Shown one piece after another: positions 34,527-43,740 of a DNA stretch of 64,000 nucleotides. How positions within the stretch are numbered: position 1 is the first letter of the stretch; each line of letters begins with the position of its first letter. Below the pieces are notes generated by a model. That model saw only the letters and a program-made list of their open reading frames with translations. It ran no database searches and had not been told where the DNA came from. Source of the stretch: Ostreiculturibacter nitratireducens (GTDB lineage Bacteria; Pseudomonadota; Alphaproteobacteria; Rhodobacterales; Rhodobacteraceae); assembly GCF_032670585.1 (NCBI RefSeq), contig NZ_JAVQHL010000002.1:1240001-1304000 (forward strand), read 5' to 3'. Position numbers and translations under genes: made by a program.

Positions 34527-35681
34527 TCAGGCCGCGCGAGCTTTCCGCATGGCGTCCGCGAAGCGTTCGAACAGATAGAAGCTGTCCTGCGGTCCGGGGC
34601 TCGCCTCCGGGTGATGCTGCACGCTGAAGACAGGGCGGTCTTCCATGCGGATGCCGCAGTTCGACCCGTCGAACAGGCTCACATGCGTTTCGATCACGCC
34701 CTTGGGCAGCGTCTGGCTGTCCACGGTGAAGCCGTGGTTCATCGATGTGATCTCGACCTTGCCGGTCTCGAGGTCCTTCACGGGATGGTTCGCGCCGTGA
34801 TGGCCGTGGTTCATCTTGATCGTCTTCGCGCCCAGCGCCAGAGCGAGCATCTGGTGGCCGAGGCAGATACCGAAGACCGGAAGCTGCCGGTCGAGAACGT
34901 CACGGATCATCGGCACGGCATATTCGCCCGTGGCCGCGGGGTCGCCCGGCCCGTTCGAGAGGAACACGCCTTCCGGATTGAGCGCCAGAACGTCTTGCGC
35001 TGTCGCGGTGGCGGGCAGAACCGTCACCTCGCAGCCCGCCGAGGCGAGGCAGCGAAGGATGTTCCGCTTCGCGCCGTAGTCGATCGCCACGACGCGCAGC
35101 CCCGGCTCCTCGCGCCGCTTGTAGCCGTCCGGCCAAGCCCAACGCATCTCGTCCCAGCGGTAGCTTTGCGCGCAGGTGACCTCTTTGGCGAGGTCGAGCC
35201 CCACGAGCCCCGACCAGGCCCGCGCCTTGGCGACCAGGGCCTCGAGGTCGAATTTCCCCTCCGGGTCATGGGCCAGCGCCACGTGCGGGGCGCCCTGCTG
35301 CCGGATGGCGCGCGTCAGTCGGCGCGTATCGACGCCGCCGATGCCGATCCGTCCGCGCTTCCCGAGCCAGGTCACGAGGTCTTCGACGGCGCGCCAGTTC
35401 GACGGCTCGGTGGGATCCCATTTCACCACCATGCCCGCCGCGACCGGATCGCCGGTCTCGTCATCGTCGGGGTTCACGCCGACATTGCCGATATGGGGGA
35501 AGGTGAAGGTGACGACCTGCCCGGCATAGGACGGGTCCGTCATGATCTCCTGGTAACCGGTCATCGCGGTGTTGAAGACGAGCTCGGCGACCGTTTCGCC
35601 AGTGGCTCCGAAGCCTTTTCCGTAGAAGATCGTCCCGTCGGCGAGCGCGAGACAGGCGGTCGGTTTTTCCGATGCGGGCAT
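34527..35681 (-). CDS. carA: Carbamoyl-phosphate synthase small subunit
   Basis: Glutamine amidotransferase subunit of carbamoyl-phosphate synthase, 384 residues, feeding arginine and pyrimidine synthesis. The N-terminal CPSase domain has FNTAMTGYQEIMTDPSYAGQ. The class I GATase triad is C273 (GICLGHQ) with His/Glu in VQHHPEASPG. carB is not in the window. It is divergent from yqeY. Confidence 0.97.
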   Translation of the reverse strand: MPASEKPTACLALADGTIFYGKGFGATGETVAELVFNTAMTGYQEIMTDPSYAGQVVTFTFPHIGNVGVNPDDDETGDPVAAGMVVKWDPTEPSNWRAVEDLVTWLGKRGRIGIGGVDTRRLTRAIRQQGAPHVALAHDPEGKFDLEALVAKARAWSGLVGLDLAKEVTCAQSYRWDEMRWAWPDGYKRREEPGLRVVAIDYGAKRNILRCLASAGCEVTVLPATATAQDVLALNPEGVFLSNGPGDPAATGEYAVPMIRDVLDRQLPVFGICLGHQMLALALGAKTIKMNHGHHGANHPVKDLETGKVEITSMNHGFTVDSQTLPKGVIETHVSLFDGSNCGIRMEDRPVFSVQHHPEASPGPQDSFYLFERFADAMRKARAA

Positions 35682-35869
35682 TTGGGCGACTCCCGGGGGC
35701 GGCTTAAATCCCGCGGAACCTAAGGGCGTGACGCGGCGCGGTCAAGAGGTTGGGGTTGAAATGCGATTGTCTTCTAAATCAAGGGTTTAGATGGAAACGG
35801 CGCGGTTGTGCCCGGCGAGGCTTGCCGCTATTGTCGGAAATTCGGAAAACCATGGGGATGGGACTGCCG

Positions 35870-36325
35870 ATGGACCTGCGTACGCGCATCAATACCGCGC
35901 TCAAGGACGCGATGAAATCGAAGGACAGCGAGCGCCTTTCGACGCTGCGCCTGGTGAATGCGGCGATCAAGGACCGCGAGATCGCCCAGCGTGGCGAGGG
36001 CGAGGAAGGTATCGGCGATGCCGAGGTGCTCGCGATTCTCGGCAAGATGGTAAAACAGCGCCAGGAAAGCGCCCGAGCCTACGAGGAAGGCGGCCGCCTG
36101 GAACTCGCCGAGAAGGAGCTTGGCGAAATCAAGGTCATCGAGGAGTTCCTGCCGCGCCAACTTTCGACGGAAGAGATCGAAACCGCGATCGGCAAGGCCA
36201 TCGAGGAAATCGGTGCGACCTCGATCCGCGACATGGGCAAGGTCATGGGGACCCTGAAGGCCAAGTATACCGGCCAGATGGACTTCGCCGCCGTGGGGCC
36301 GATGGTGAAGGACAAGCTCGGCTGA
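35870..36325 (+). CDS. yqeY: GatB/YqeY domain-containing protein
   Basis: This 151-residue protein matches the YqeY family, related to the tail domain of GatB and GlnRS. It starts MDLRTRINTALKDAMKSKDSERLSTLRLV and ends YTGQMDFAAVGPMVKDKLG. Upstream in-frame ATGs (35852, 35858) are alternatives; 35870 gives the conserved MDLRTRI start. In many alphaproteobacteria yqeY precedes dnaG, which is not the case here. The role may be in tRNA amidation or proofreading. Confidence 0.92.
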   Translation: MDLRTRINTALKDAMKSKDSERLSTLRLVNAAIKDREIAQRGEGEEGIGDAEVLAILGKMVKQRQESARAYEEGGRLELAEKELGEIKVIEEFLPRQLSTEEIETAIGKAIEEIGATSIRDMGKVMGTLKAKYTGQMDFAAVGPMVKDKLG

Positions 36326-36399
36326 CGGGACGTCGGCAAGCGGCTTGCTAACCTTCACATGGCTGGGGGCGCCGAGTTTCAGTGACGCAGCCTGCGGGC

Positions 36400-37296
36400 T
36401 TACCGTAGCAGCGCCGCCTCGGCCCGGGTGGCGCAGGTGAGGGCCGTCACGCTGTCGGCATGGGCGGCCGCGACAACCTCTTCCCCGAAGATGCGCTCCA
36501 TTTCCTTTCGGTCTTCGCGGTCGAGGTACCGCAGCGACATCTCGCCAAGATGAAGGGACTCCGTCGGCAGCCCGTTCGAGACGAGCACCGCATGCGTGTC
36601 CAGCACGAGGTGGATGTAGGTCACGTCCTCTCCGGGCGGGTCCTGTGTGATCGTCTCGTCACCGACAAGGTGGATCGCATGGGCGAGCACTTCGTCCGTG
36701 CCGCAGTAGAGTTCCGCGCGCCAGCCCGACAGAAGGATGCGATGAAAGGGCGAAACGCGCAGGTCGGAATGCGGCGCATCGCCGAAGGCACCGCGCCGGA
36801 TGCGTACGGGGCGGCTTCGCGGATCCGCCCGCAAACGCTCCGCCGGGATCGTGCGCGTCAGGATGTGACGGACGGTCATTCGCCCGCCCGTGTGGGTCAG
36901 CACCTCGTCGCCGACGGACAGGGTTTCGATCGGACGTTCCCCGCCGGGCGTGAGGATCATCGTGCCCGGCGTGAAGCAGGGCACGCCTGGGTAGCCCGTC
37001 ACCGTCACGATGAGCGTGTCCGTGTTGCCCACTCCGCCGCCCAATCGCGTGGCGCGCACGGCGAAGTCGATCTGGATGCCACCAGGTGGGATCGCGACGC
37101 CGTCCTTGATGGTGACCGTCACAAGGCCCGTGGAACTGATGGTTATCGTGTAGTCGCCGGGTGAGAGGCTGTAGTCGTTGATGACAGTGACCGACCACGT
37201 GACCGGAGACTTGGACGCGACGTACTGGGCTGTCGCCGTCGACTGACCGGTGGAAAATTCGAAGCGCGTCGGACCTGTGATGCTCTCGACGGGCAC
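36400..37296 (-). CDS. Hint-domain-containing protein
   Basis: The 298-residue protein has an N-terminal beta-rich, cadherin-like segment (residues 1-105) and a Hint (hedgehog/intein) domain beginning at CFTPGTMILTPGGERPIETL and continuing with VGDEVLTHTGG, SPFHRILLSG and LDTHAVLVSNGLPTESL. Hint proteins of this kind are numerous in Rhodobacteraceae; most may self-process at the Cys after VPC. The role is not known. Confidence 0.88.
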   Translation of the reverse strand: MPVESITGPTRFEFSTGQSTATAQYVASKSPVTWSVTVINDYSLSPGDYTITISSTGLVTVTIKDGVAIPPGGIQIDFAVRATRLGGGVGNTDTLIVTVTGYPGVPCFTPGTMILTPGGERPIETLSVGDEVLTHTGGRMTVRHILTRTIPAERLRADPRSRPVRIRRGAFGDAPHSDLRVSPFHRILLSGWRAELYCGTDEVLAHAIHLVGDETITQDPPGEDVTYIHLVLDTHAVLVSNGLPTESLHLGEMSLRYLDREDRKEMERIFGEEVVAAAHADSVTALTCATRAEAALLR

Positions 37297-37390
37297 TTGA
37301 TGAACTCCACCAACGAGAAACTACTCAACTGCCTTATATTCCCGGCCAATTGCGCTGTATATCTGGCGCATCGAGGGTATTGAGTAAAAT

Positions 37391-37930
37391 TCAGTTGATC
37401 CGGCGGACCGCATTCAGGGCGGACATCAATTCCCCGCGCAGTTCGACCCTCTCCTCCTCGGTCAGGAAGGACCCGATCTCGACCTCCCTGGGGCCGCCTC
37501 TGAGTGTCAGGTAGTTCGGCACCGGGCCGCCCGTCGGATGCAGCTGCACGCTGATCCAATAGGGATTCGCCTCCCAGCGCCGGACAGGACGGCCCGGGTC
37601 GTGGCGAAGCAGTTCTGCCCGATCGTGCCAGATCCTGAGTTCCTCCAGCGACTCGCCGCTTCGATAGCTGCGTGAAAGCGCCCACCAGATCCCCGCGACC
37701 GTCGCGACCAGAAAGGGCAGGAGCCCCCAGAGTATCTTCGTCCCCAGCACCCCGATGAGCGGCAAGAGAAGCAGCGCGGCCGTGCCGCCGACAAACCAGA
37801 CGAACCCCCGCCGCGACAGGGACCGGTAGGGCCAAAGGTGCAATTCGGCGAGCGGTGCGTCCGGCGCAAGCGAAGAGGCCCCGGATTTCTCCGGGGCCCC
37901 GTCAGGTTTCGTTACCCATTCGTAGGGCAT
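37391..37930 (-). CDS. DUF2244 domain-containing membrane protein
   Basis: The 179-residue protein has two transmembrane helices (FVWFVGGTAALLLLPLIG and ILWGLLPFLVATVAGIWW) and a cytosolic domain with ANPYWISVQLHPTGGPVPNYLTLRG, typical of DUF2244. It lies 13 bp downstream of ctaD on the same strand, a common position for the family, so a role near cytochrome oxidase assembly is possible. Confidence 0.88.
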   Translation of the reverse strand: MPYEWVTKPDGAPEKSGASSLAPDAPLAELHLWPYRSLSRRGFVWFVGGTAALLLLPLIGVLGTKILWGLLPFLVATVAGIWWALSRSYRSGESLEELRIWHDRAELLRHDPGRPVRRWEANPYWISVQLHPTGGPVPNYLTLRGGPREVEIGSFLTEEERVELRGELMSALNAVRRIN

Positions 37931-37943
37931 GGAATCTCCGCGC

Positions 37944-39617
37944 TCAGTGCGCGTGGGACCGGTCCCACTCCTCGCGCTTCGGCAGGATCTCGAAGGTGTG
38001 CTCCGGCGGAGGCGAGGGCAGCGTCCATTCGAGCGTGTCCGCGTACTCGTTCCAGTAGTTCTTCTCGGTCACGCGCTTGCCGGCGAAGAGCGTGTAGGCG
38101 ATGACGCCGAGGAAGAAGAGGAACGAGGCGAAGGCGATGAAGGCGCCGATCGACGAGACGTAGTTCCACTGAGCGAATGCCTCAGGGTAGTCGATGTAAC
38201 GGCGCGGCATGCCTTGGCGGCCCAGGAAGTGCTGCGGGAAGAAGGTCAGGTTCGAGCCGATGAACATCAGCCAGAAGTGAAGCTTGCCCGCCCATTCCGG
38301 GTACTGCCGGCCCGACATCTTGCCGATCCAATAGTAGACGCCGGCGAAGATCGCGAATACCGCGCCCAGCGACATCACGTAATGGAAGTGCGCCACGACG
38401 TAGTAGGTGTCGTGGTAGACCCGGTCGACCGGTGCCTGCGACAGCACCACGCCGGTCACGCCGCCGATGGTGAAGAGGAACAGGAACCCGAAGGCCCAGA
38501 GCATCGGCGTCTTGAACTCGACCGAGCCGCCCCACATCGTCGCGATCCAGGAGAAGACCTTGATGCCTGTGGGCACCGCGATCACCATCGTCGCGAGCAT
38601 GAAGTAGGACTGCTGCGTCAGGCTCATGCCCACCGTGTACATGTGGTGCGCCCAGACCACGAAGCCCAGTACACCGATCGCCACCATCGCGTAGACCATC
38701 GGCAGGTAGCCGAAGATCGGCTTCTTCGCGAAGGTCGCGATGACGTGGCTGATGATGCCGAAGCCCGGGATGATGATGATGTACACTTCCGGGTGGCCGA
38801 AGAACCACAGGATGTGCTGGTAGAGGATCGGGTCACCGCCGCCCGAGGGCTGGAAGAAGGTGGTGCCGAAGTTGCGGTCCGTCAGCAGCATCGTGATCGC
38901 GCCGGCCAGAACCGGGAGCGACAGCAGGATGAGCCACGCGGTCACGAAGATCGACCAGGCGAAGAGCGGCACCTTGTGCAGCGTCATGCCCGGAGCGCGC
39001 ATGTTCAGGAAAGTCGTGATCATGTTGATCGCGCCGAGGATCGACGAGGCGCCCGAGACGTGGACCGCGAAGATCGCGAGGTCCATCGACATGCCGGCTT
39101 CGTTCGTCGACAGCGGTGGGTAGAGCACCCAGCCAACGCCCGAGCCGAGCTGGTCGTTGCCGCCCGGAGCGAGCAGCGAGGCCACGCCCAGAGACACGCC
39201 CGCGACGTACATCCAGTACGAAAGGTTGTTCATCCGCGGGAAGGCCATGTCCGGCGCGCCGATGTGCAGCGGCATGAAGTAGTTGCCGAAGCCGCCGAAG
39301 AGAGCCGGGATCACCACGAAGAACATCATCAGGACGCCGTGATAGGTGATCATCACGTTCCAGAGATGCCCGTTCGGGGTGCATTCGCCCGCGGCGGCGG
39401 CCGTGAAGCGCGCGCCCTCAAGGCACATGTATTGAACGCCCGGCTCCATGAGTTCCATGCGCATGTAGACCGTGAAGGCCACCGCGATGAAGCCCACGAC
39501 CGCGGACGTGAACAGATAGAGGATGCCGATATCCTTGTGGTTGGTGGACATGAACCAGCGGGTGAAGAACCCGCGGGTATCGTGCTCACCGTGGCCATGA
39601 ACGGCTGCGTCGGCCAT
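37944..39617 (-). CDS. ctaD: Cytochrome c oxidase subunit I (aa3 type)
   Basis: The 557-residue catalytic subunit of the proton-pumping terminal oxidase has 12 transmembrane segments. HPEVYIIIIPGFG holds the Cu-B His and the cross-linked Tyr, HHMYTVG the other Cu-B ligands, and VVAHFHYVMS the haem ligands; MTYHGVLMMFF-type residues lie earlier. The ATG at 39617 follows GGGAGAG. The other cta genes are not in the window. The cytochrome c upstream is a likely donor. Confidence 0.97.
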   Translation of the reverse strand: MADAAVHGHGEHDTRGFFTRWFMSTNHKDIGILYLFTSAVVGFIAVAFTVYMRMELMEPGVQYMCLEGARFTAAAAGECTPNGHLWNVMITYHGVLMMFFVVIPALFGGFGNYFMPLHIGAPDMAFPRMNNLSYWMYVAGVSLGVASLLAPGGNDQLGSGVGWVLYPPLSTNEAGMSMDLAIFAVHVSGASSILGAINMITTFLNMRAPGMTLHKVPLFAWSIFVTAWLILLSLPVLAGAITMLLTDRNFGTTFFQPSGGGDPILYQHILWFFGHPEVYIIIIPGFGIISHVIATFAKKPIFGYLPMVYAMVAIGVLGFVVWAHHMYTVGMSLTQQSYFMLATMVIAVPTGIKVFSWIATMWGGSVEFKTPMLWAFGFLFLFTIGGVTGVVLSQAPVDRVYHDTYYVVAHFHYVMSLGAVFAIFAGVYYWIGKMSGRQYPEWAGKLHFWLMFIGSNLTFFPQHFLGRQGMPRRYIDYPEAFAQWNYVSSIGAFIAFASFLFFLGVIAYTLFAGKRVTEKNYWNEYADTLEWTLPSPPPEHTFEILPKREEWDRSHAH

Positions 39618-39769
39618 GTGTCTCTCCCTAAAGTCCTGCGCGGGGTCCCCGCTGTCCGGGTCCCCGCGTCCTAGGATTGTTCTAAATCGCACTTGCCGGA
39701 ACGGCAATCCTCAAGCGAGGCGCGAAAGCTGAAAAAAATCGCCTCGCCCGCTAGTGCAGTGCGGATGTT

Positions 39770-40183
39770 TTATTGGGCCACGGAGGCCAGGTAGGCGGCC
39801 ACGTCCTCGCCGCCCTTGGTCAGCTTGAAGGTCATCTTCGACTTGGCGGCGGCGTCGCCCGTGACTTCCTGAAGCCACGCCTTCGGGTCTGCGAGATAGG
39901 CGACGAGCATTTCCTCGTCCCAGACGAGACCTTGTTCTTCGCCCGCGGCCTTGATCGAGTCGCCGTAATTGAAATCGGTCGAGCCGACGGCCCGGCCGAT
40001 CACACCGTAAAGGTTCGGGCCGGTCTTGCCGCCCTTCATGATCTCGGTGCCGTCATCGGCCACGATCTCGTGGCAGGCCTTGCACTTCTTGAACTCGTTC
40101 TCGCCCTTGGCGGCATCGCCATCGGCCAGCGCCGGACCGGCAAGCGCGGCGGCGGCAAGGGCAGCGGAAAGCAGCAGTCTCAT
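39770..40183 (-). CDS. cycA: Cytochrome c2-type electron carrier
   Basis: This 137-residue protein has a signal peptide (1-20, ALA) and a single haem-c motif CKACH (34-38). The GPNLYGVIGRAVGSTDFNYGDSI segment and the late KSKMTFKL with the axial methionine define a class I, c2/c550-like cytochrome. It carries electrons in the periplasm to the oxidase encoded just downstream. Confidence 0.88.
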   Translation of the reverse strand: MRLLLSAALAAAALAGPALADGDAAKGENEFKKCKACHEIVADDGTEIMKGGKTGPNLYGVIGRAVGSTDFNYGDSIKAAGEEQGLVWDEEMLVAYLADPKAWLQEVTGDAAAKSKMTFKLTKGGEDVAAYLASVAQ

Positions 40184-41076
40184 GACAATAGTCCTTTGCT
40201 GGTTGCATACCTAGCGTGCCGACATAAAGCGCATTGCCCGACACGCAACGCGCGCTTTGTCGCAGGAATTCGGTGATTTAGCCAGCGCTTCGCGTTTCCC
40301 GGGCCGCGAAGCGCAGGTTTTCCGACCTGAAGGCTCGCCGCTGGATCCGTGACTTCGGTCCGTCAGAAATGCCGCCGGAGTGCCCCTCGGTCGAGCATGT
40401 CTGCGGCGATCGTCAAGAGCGAGATCCGCCCGCGCGCGCCGGTCGACCGTGCACCGAGTGGCGGATACTCTTTGCCGGGCCAGAGGATTTTCCGTTCGAA
40501 GGCGACGAATCCGATGCGGCTGCGATGGCACCCGCAATCGACTTCACGAATTACCCGTCGCAGGCGGTCGCCGAATTGGCCCGTGCAACGAATTCCGGAG
40601 GTGGCGTTTCCACCTGCATCAGGGACATCGAGGGTGGCGGGTTCACGATGGAACCGATCCGCGAGGCCCTAGGCACTTCGATGTTCCGGCGCCCGTGACG
40701 AGGCTGGAGAAGGCGCGTCCGGATCATCTCTAGGACCCCAGCGCCTCGACACCATCGAAACGCATCGCATCTTCATCAGGCTCATCCGCGACAGCTTCGA
40801 GGGTTCCTGGTCGGCGAATTCGTGCACGCCCGTTTCGGTGCCGAACGCGATCGGCCGCCTTGCGCCCGGCGATGTCGAGGCGCTCAGGACCACCTTCGCA
40901 ACTAGGTTCCGAAGGATTCCACTGGCGCTATCTCTTATGAAGCGGCCGTGAATTGCATCAAGGGCACTTCCCCCGCTGTAATGCGGCTGGCCCGCATTCG
41001 TTCAGGGGAAGCGAGCAGGTCGCAAGTGCGGCGATCCCCGCCTGGCATGCGGAACGCCACCCATGAGCCGCTTATG
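40184..41076. other. ~890 bp without a recognisable gene
   Basis: This is the 5' side of cycA and the 3' side of lipB. A 109-residue plus-strand frame (40369-40698) and shorter frames exist, but none shows a ribosome site or known motif. One reading of the 40730-40940 part resembles a broken coding sequence with stops in all frames. It is most likely regulatory DNA plus a decayed gene. Confidence 0.5.
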
Positions 41077-41724
41077 TCACCTGCCGAAGACCTCCCCGAA
41101 GGTTTTCTTCAGTGCCACGTCCAGATCGCCCATCGTGACCGGCAAGCCGAGATCAACGAGCGAGGTCACACCGTGTTCCCTGATCCCGCAGGGCACGATT
41201 CCCTCGAAATGGGACAGGTCCGGCTCCACGTTGATGGAAATCCCGTGAAAGCTGACCCAGCGGCGGAGCTTCACGCCAATCGCCGCGATCTTGTCCTCGC
41301 GCGGGGTTCCGTCCGGCCCCGGCGCCTTTTCGGGCCTGACGACCCAGACGCCGACGCGCCCCTCGCGCCGTTCTCCCCTGACGTTGAACTCGGCAAGCGT
41401 CGCGATCACCCAGTCCTCGAGCATGCCAACGAACCGCCGGACGTCCCGCCCGCGCCGGTTCAGGTCGAGCATGACGTAGGCGACGCGCTGACCGGGCCCG
41501 TGATAGGTGTATTGCCCGCCGCGGCCCGCCGCGTAAACCGGGAAGCGATTCGGCTCCACGAGGTCTTCCGCGCGCGCCGAGGTTCCGGCCGTGTAGAGGG
41601 GCGGATGCTCCAGAAGCCAGACCACCTCGCCCGCGCGACCCGCGGAAATGTCGGCGACCCGCGCCTCCATCGCTGCGAGAGCCTCTTCGTAGGGCACGAG
41701 GTCCCGGCTTTCGATCCACTCCAT
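41077..41724 (-). CDS. lipB: Octanoyltransferase LipB
   Basis: The 215-residue enzyme transfers octanoyl from acyl-carrier protein to lipoyl domains. Signature GRGGQYTYHGPGQRVAY contains the conserved H, KIAAIGVKLRRWVSFHG carries the catalytic Lys, and PCGI the catalytic Cys. The ATG at 41724 (MEWIESRD) is preferred to a TTG at 41742 and has GGACGG upstream. Confidence 0.95.
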   Translation of the reverse strand: MEWIESRDLVPYEEALAAMEARVADISAGRAGEVVWLLEHPPLYTAGTSARAEDLVEPNRFPVYAAGRGGQYTYHGPGQRVAYVMLDLNRRGRDVRRFVGMLEDWVIATLAEFNVRGERREGRVGVWVVRPEKAPGPDGTPREDKIAAIGVKLRRWVSFHGISINVEPDLSHFEGIVPCGIREHGVTSLVDLGLPVTMGDLDVALKKTFGEVFGR

Positions 41725-42110
41725 GAGGTTTCCGTCCTGCAATCCGGGTTCGGGGGCAAGTCGGCGGTCGCCGCCCCGCGCTTCAGGCAGAAATGGGGGG
41801 ATCGGGGAGGGGATTGCAACAGCCCGCTCCCGCCGTTCCCCGATTTGTGCCCTTGGGCCGCGCCGAGCGCCGGCACGGCAGATCTCGTGGAGACCACACG
41901 GCGCCTGATCGCAGCGAAGAGTGATTCACGGGCCGCAACCGGCACAAAGGAAGGCGCGGTGCCGTGTCGGCGGCCTTCCGGGGCACCTTCTTGCCGGTCA
42001 CTCCGATCCCCACGCCGCATCGAGGATGCCCGCGACCCCAACAAAAGCAGGGGTTTCGACGCGCTTGCCCCCGTCATTCAAACTTCGTCATCAAGAAGCG
42101 AAAAATCCCC
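41725..42110. other. ~390 bp without a recognisable gene
   Basis: Upstream of lipB and of tRNA-Leu. Several overlapping short frames exist on both strands with no ribosome site or family motif. I see nothing further. Confidence 0.5.
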
Positions 42111-42138
42111 TTCACATCCCCAATGGGCTCCGTTATGA
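42111..42138 (+). promoter_or_regulatory. Putative tRNA-Leu promoter
   Basis: TTCACA (42111-42116) and TTATGA (42133-42138) are 16 bp apart, 23 bp before the mature tRNA 5' end. The consensus match is modest. Confidence 0.4.
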
Positions 42139-42161
42139 ACCGCCGCACCAAGCCGGGACGT

Positions 42162-42248
42162 GCGGTCGTGGCGGAATTGGTAGACGCGCAGCGTTGAGGT
42201 CGCTGTTCCTTAACCGGAGTGGAAGTTCGAGTCTTCTCGACCGCACCA
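42162..42248 (+). tRNA. tRNA-Leu(GAG)
   Basis: Acceptor stem GCGGTCG/CGACCGC, D arm GGCGGAATTGGTAGACGC, anticodon GAG at 42196-42198 within loop TTGAGGT, long variable arm, T loop GTTCGAG, and encoded CCA (42246-42248). All stems pair. Confidence 0.95.
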
Positions 42249-42284
42249 ATCGGAAAAAGCCGGGAAGATCCCGGTTCGGTGAGG

Positions 42285-42306
42285 CCCCGGCAAATGCCGG
42301 GGTTTC
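42285..42306 (+). terminator. Intrinsic terminator after tRNA-Leu
   Basis: Stem CCCCGGC/GCCGGGG with AAAT loop, followed by TTTCTCGTTTC, 37 bp after the tRNA. Confidence 0.75.
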
Positions 42307-42581
42307 TCGTTTCTGGGCCCTCGTCTCAGAGAGACTGATTCGCCGTTCCTCCGGGATCTCCGTGCCTGATTCTCCGCTTTTCGCGTCCGTTGCCGCGCCA
42401 TGAACGTGATTCGTGACGTCGATCGGCATCTCCGGAATCCGTCAGCGGCGCATCGAGTTGCATTACCGACGCGCCCGCATCTCTTCGCCGTCGCGAATCT
42501 TGCAGTTGAAATGCGAGCCGCATCCCGATAAGCCCGTTTGCCAAGTATAAAGACCAAGAAAAGCACATCGGGGAGCCTTCT

Positions 42582-43682
42582 TTGACCGCTGCAGCAGACA
42601 CAGCGTTCGTCGAATTCGAGCGCGTGCAGAAGAGCTACGACGGCGAAACGCTCGTCGTGAAAGACCTCAACCTCGCGATGCCGAAGGGCGAGTTTCTCAC
42701 GATGCTCGGGCCGTCGGGTTCGGGCAAGACAACCTGCCTCATGATGCTGGCGGGTTTCGAGACCGCCACTCACGGAGAGATCCGCCTGGCGGGACGCCCG
42801 ATCAACCAGGTGCCTCCGCACAAGCGCGGCATCGGCATGGTGTTCCAGAACTACGCCCTCTTCCCGCACATGACGGTGAACGAGAACCTCGCCTTCCCGC
42901 TCCAGGTCCGGGGCATGGGCAAGTCCGAGCGCGAGGCGAAGGTGAAGCGCGCGCTCGAGATGGTGCAGATGGGCGCCTTCGGGAGCCGCCGTCCGGCGCA
43001 GATGTCCGGCGGCCAGCAGCAGCGGATCGCTCTGGCCCGCGCTCTCGTCTTCGAGCCGGACCTCGTTCTCATGGACGAACCGCTCGGCGCGCTCGACAAG
43101 CAGCTGCGTGAACACATGCAGTTCGAGATCAAGCACCTGCATGAGAACCTCGGAATCACCGTCGTCTACGTGACGCACGACCAGTCCGAAGCGCTGACGA
43201 TGTCGGACCGCGTGGCGGTGTTCAACGACGGCGTCATCCAGCAGCTCGCGCCGCCCGATGAACTCTACGAGCGGCCGCAGAACAGCTTCGTCGCGCAGTT
43301 CATCGGCGAGAACAACAAGCTGCCCGGCACCATCGAGACGATCGAAGGCGGGCGCGCCACCGTGCGGCTTGCCACTGGCGAGCTGATCGACGCCACGCCG
43401 GTCAACGTGAGCCAGAAGGGCGCGAAGACGCTCGTCTCGATCCGGCCCGAACGCGTCGAGTTCAAGCCCGAGATGATCCCGCCCGGGGCGCACACGATCG
43501 AGGCCGAGGTGCTCGAGTTCATCTACATGGGCGACATCTATCGCACTCGCCTCAGGGTGGCCGGCTCGGAAGATTTCGTGATGAAGAACCGGAACACGCT
43601 CGGCCAGCGCCGCCTAAAGCCGGGCGAGAAGATCACTATCGGATGGGCGCCGCAGGACGCGCGCGCACTCGATCCGCTGTAA
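42582..43682 (+). CDS. ABC transporter ATP-binding protein (polyamine-type, PotA-like)
   Basis: This 366-residue ATPase of a spermidine/putrescine-type importer has Walker A GPSGSGKTT (about 44-52), Q-loop FQNYALFPHMTV, signature MSGGQQQR, Walker B LVLMDEP, the H-loop VTHD and a C-terminal TOBE domain (about 280-360). The start is TTG (42582), with GGGGAG before it; no ATG fits. First gene of a four-gene operon. Confidence 0.93.
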   Translation: MTAAADTAFVEFERVQKSYDGETLVVKDLNLAMPKGEFLTMLGPSGSGKTTCLMMLAGFETATHGEIRLAGRPINQVPPHKRGIGMVFQNYALFPHMTVNENLAFPLQVRGMGKSEREAKVKRALEMVQMGAFGSRRPAQMSGGQQQRIALARALVFEPDLVLMDEPLGALDKQLREHMQFEIKHLHENLGITVVYVTHDQSEALTMSDRVAVFNDGVIQQLAPPDELYERPQNSFVAQFIGENNKLPGTIETIEGGRATVRLATGELIDATPVNVSQKGAKTLVSIRPERVEFKPEMIPPGAHTIEAEVLEFIYMGDIYRTRLRVAGSEDFVMKNRNTLGQRRLKPGEKITIGWAPQDARALDPL

Positions 43683-43740
43683 AGAAATCCCCCGAACAAC
43701 GGGGGCAACTACCGAAGAACCAACACGGGAGTAAATCGGA

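Noticed and set aside
35756..35791. FNR or Irr-type box upstream of yqeY
   Set aside because: Only half-site resemblance; the dyad is better reported as unidentified.
37929..39674. 581-codon antisense frame over ctaD
   Set aside because: His/Arg/Glu-rich shadow of the cytochrome oxidase gene.
40369..40698. 109-codon frame upstream of lipB
   Set aside because: No ribosome site or known motif; kept only as part of an unexplained gap.
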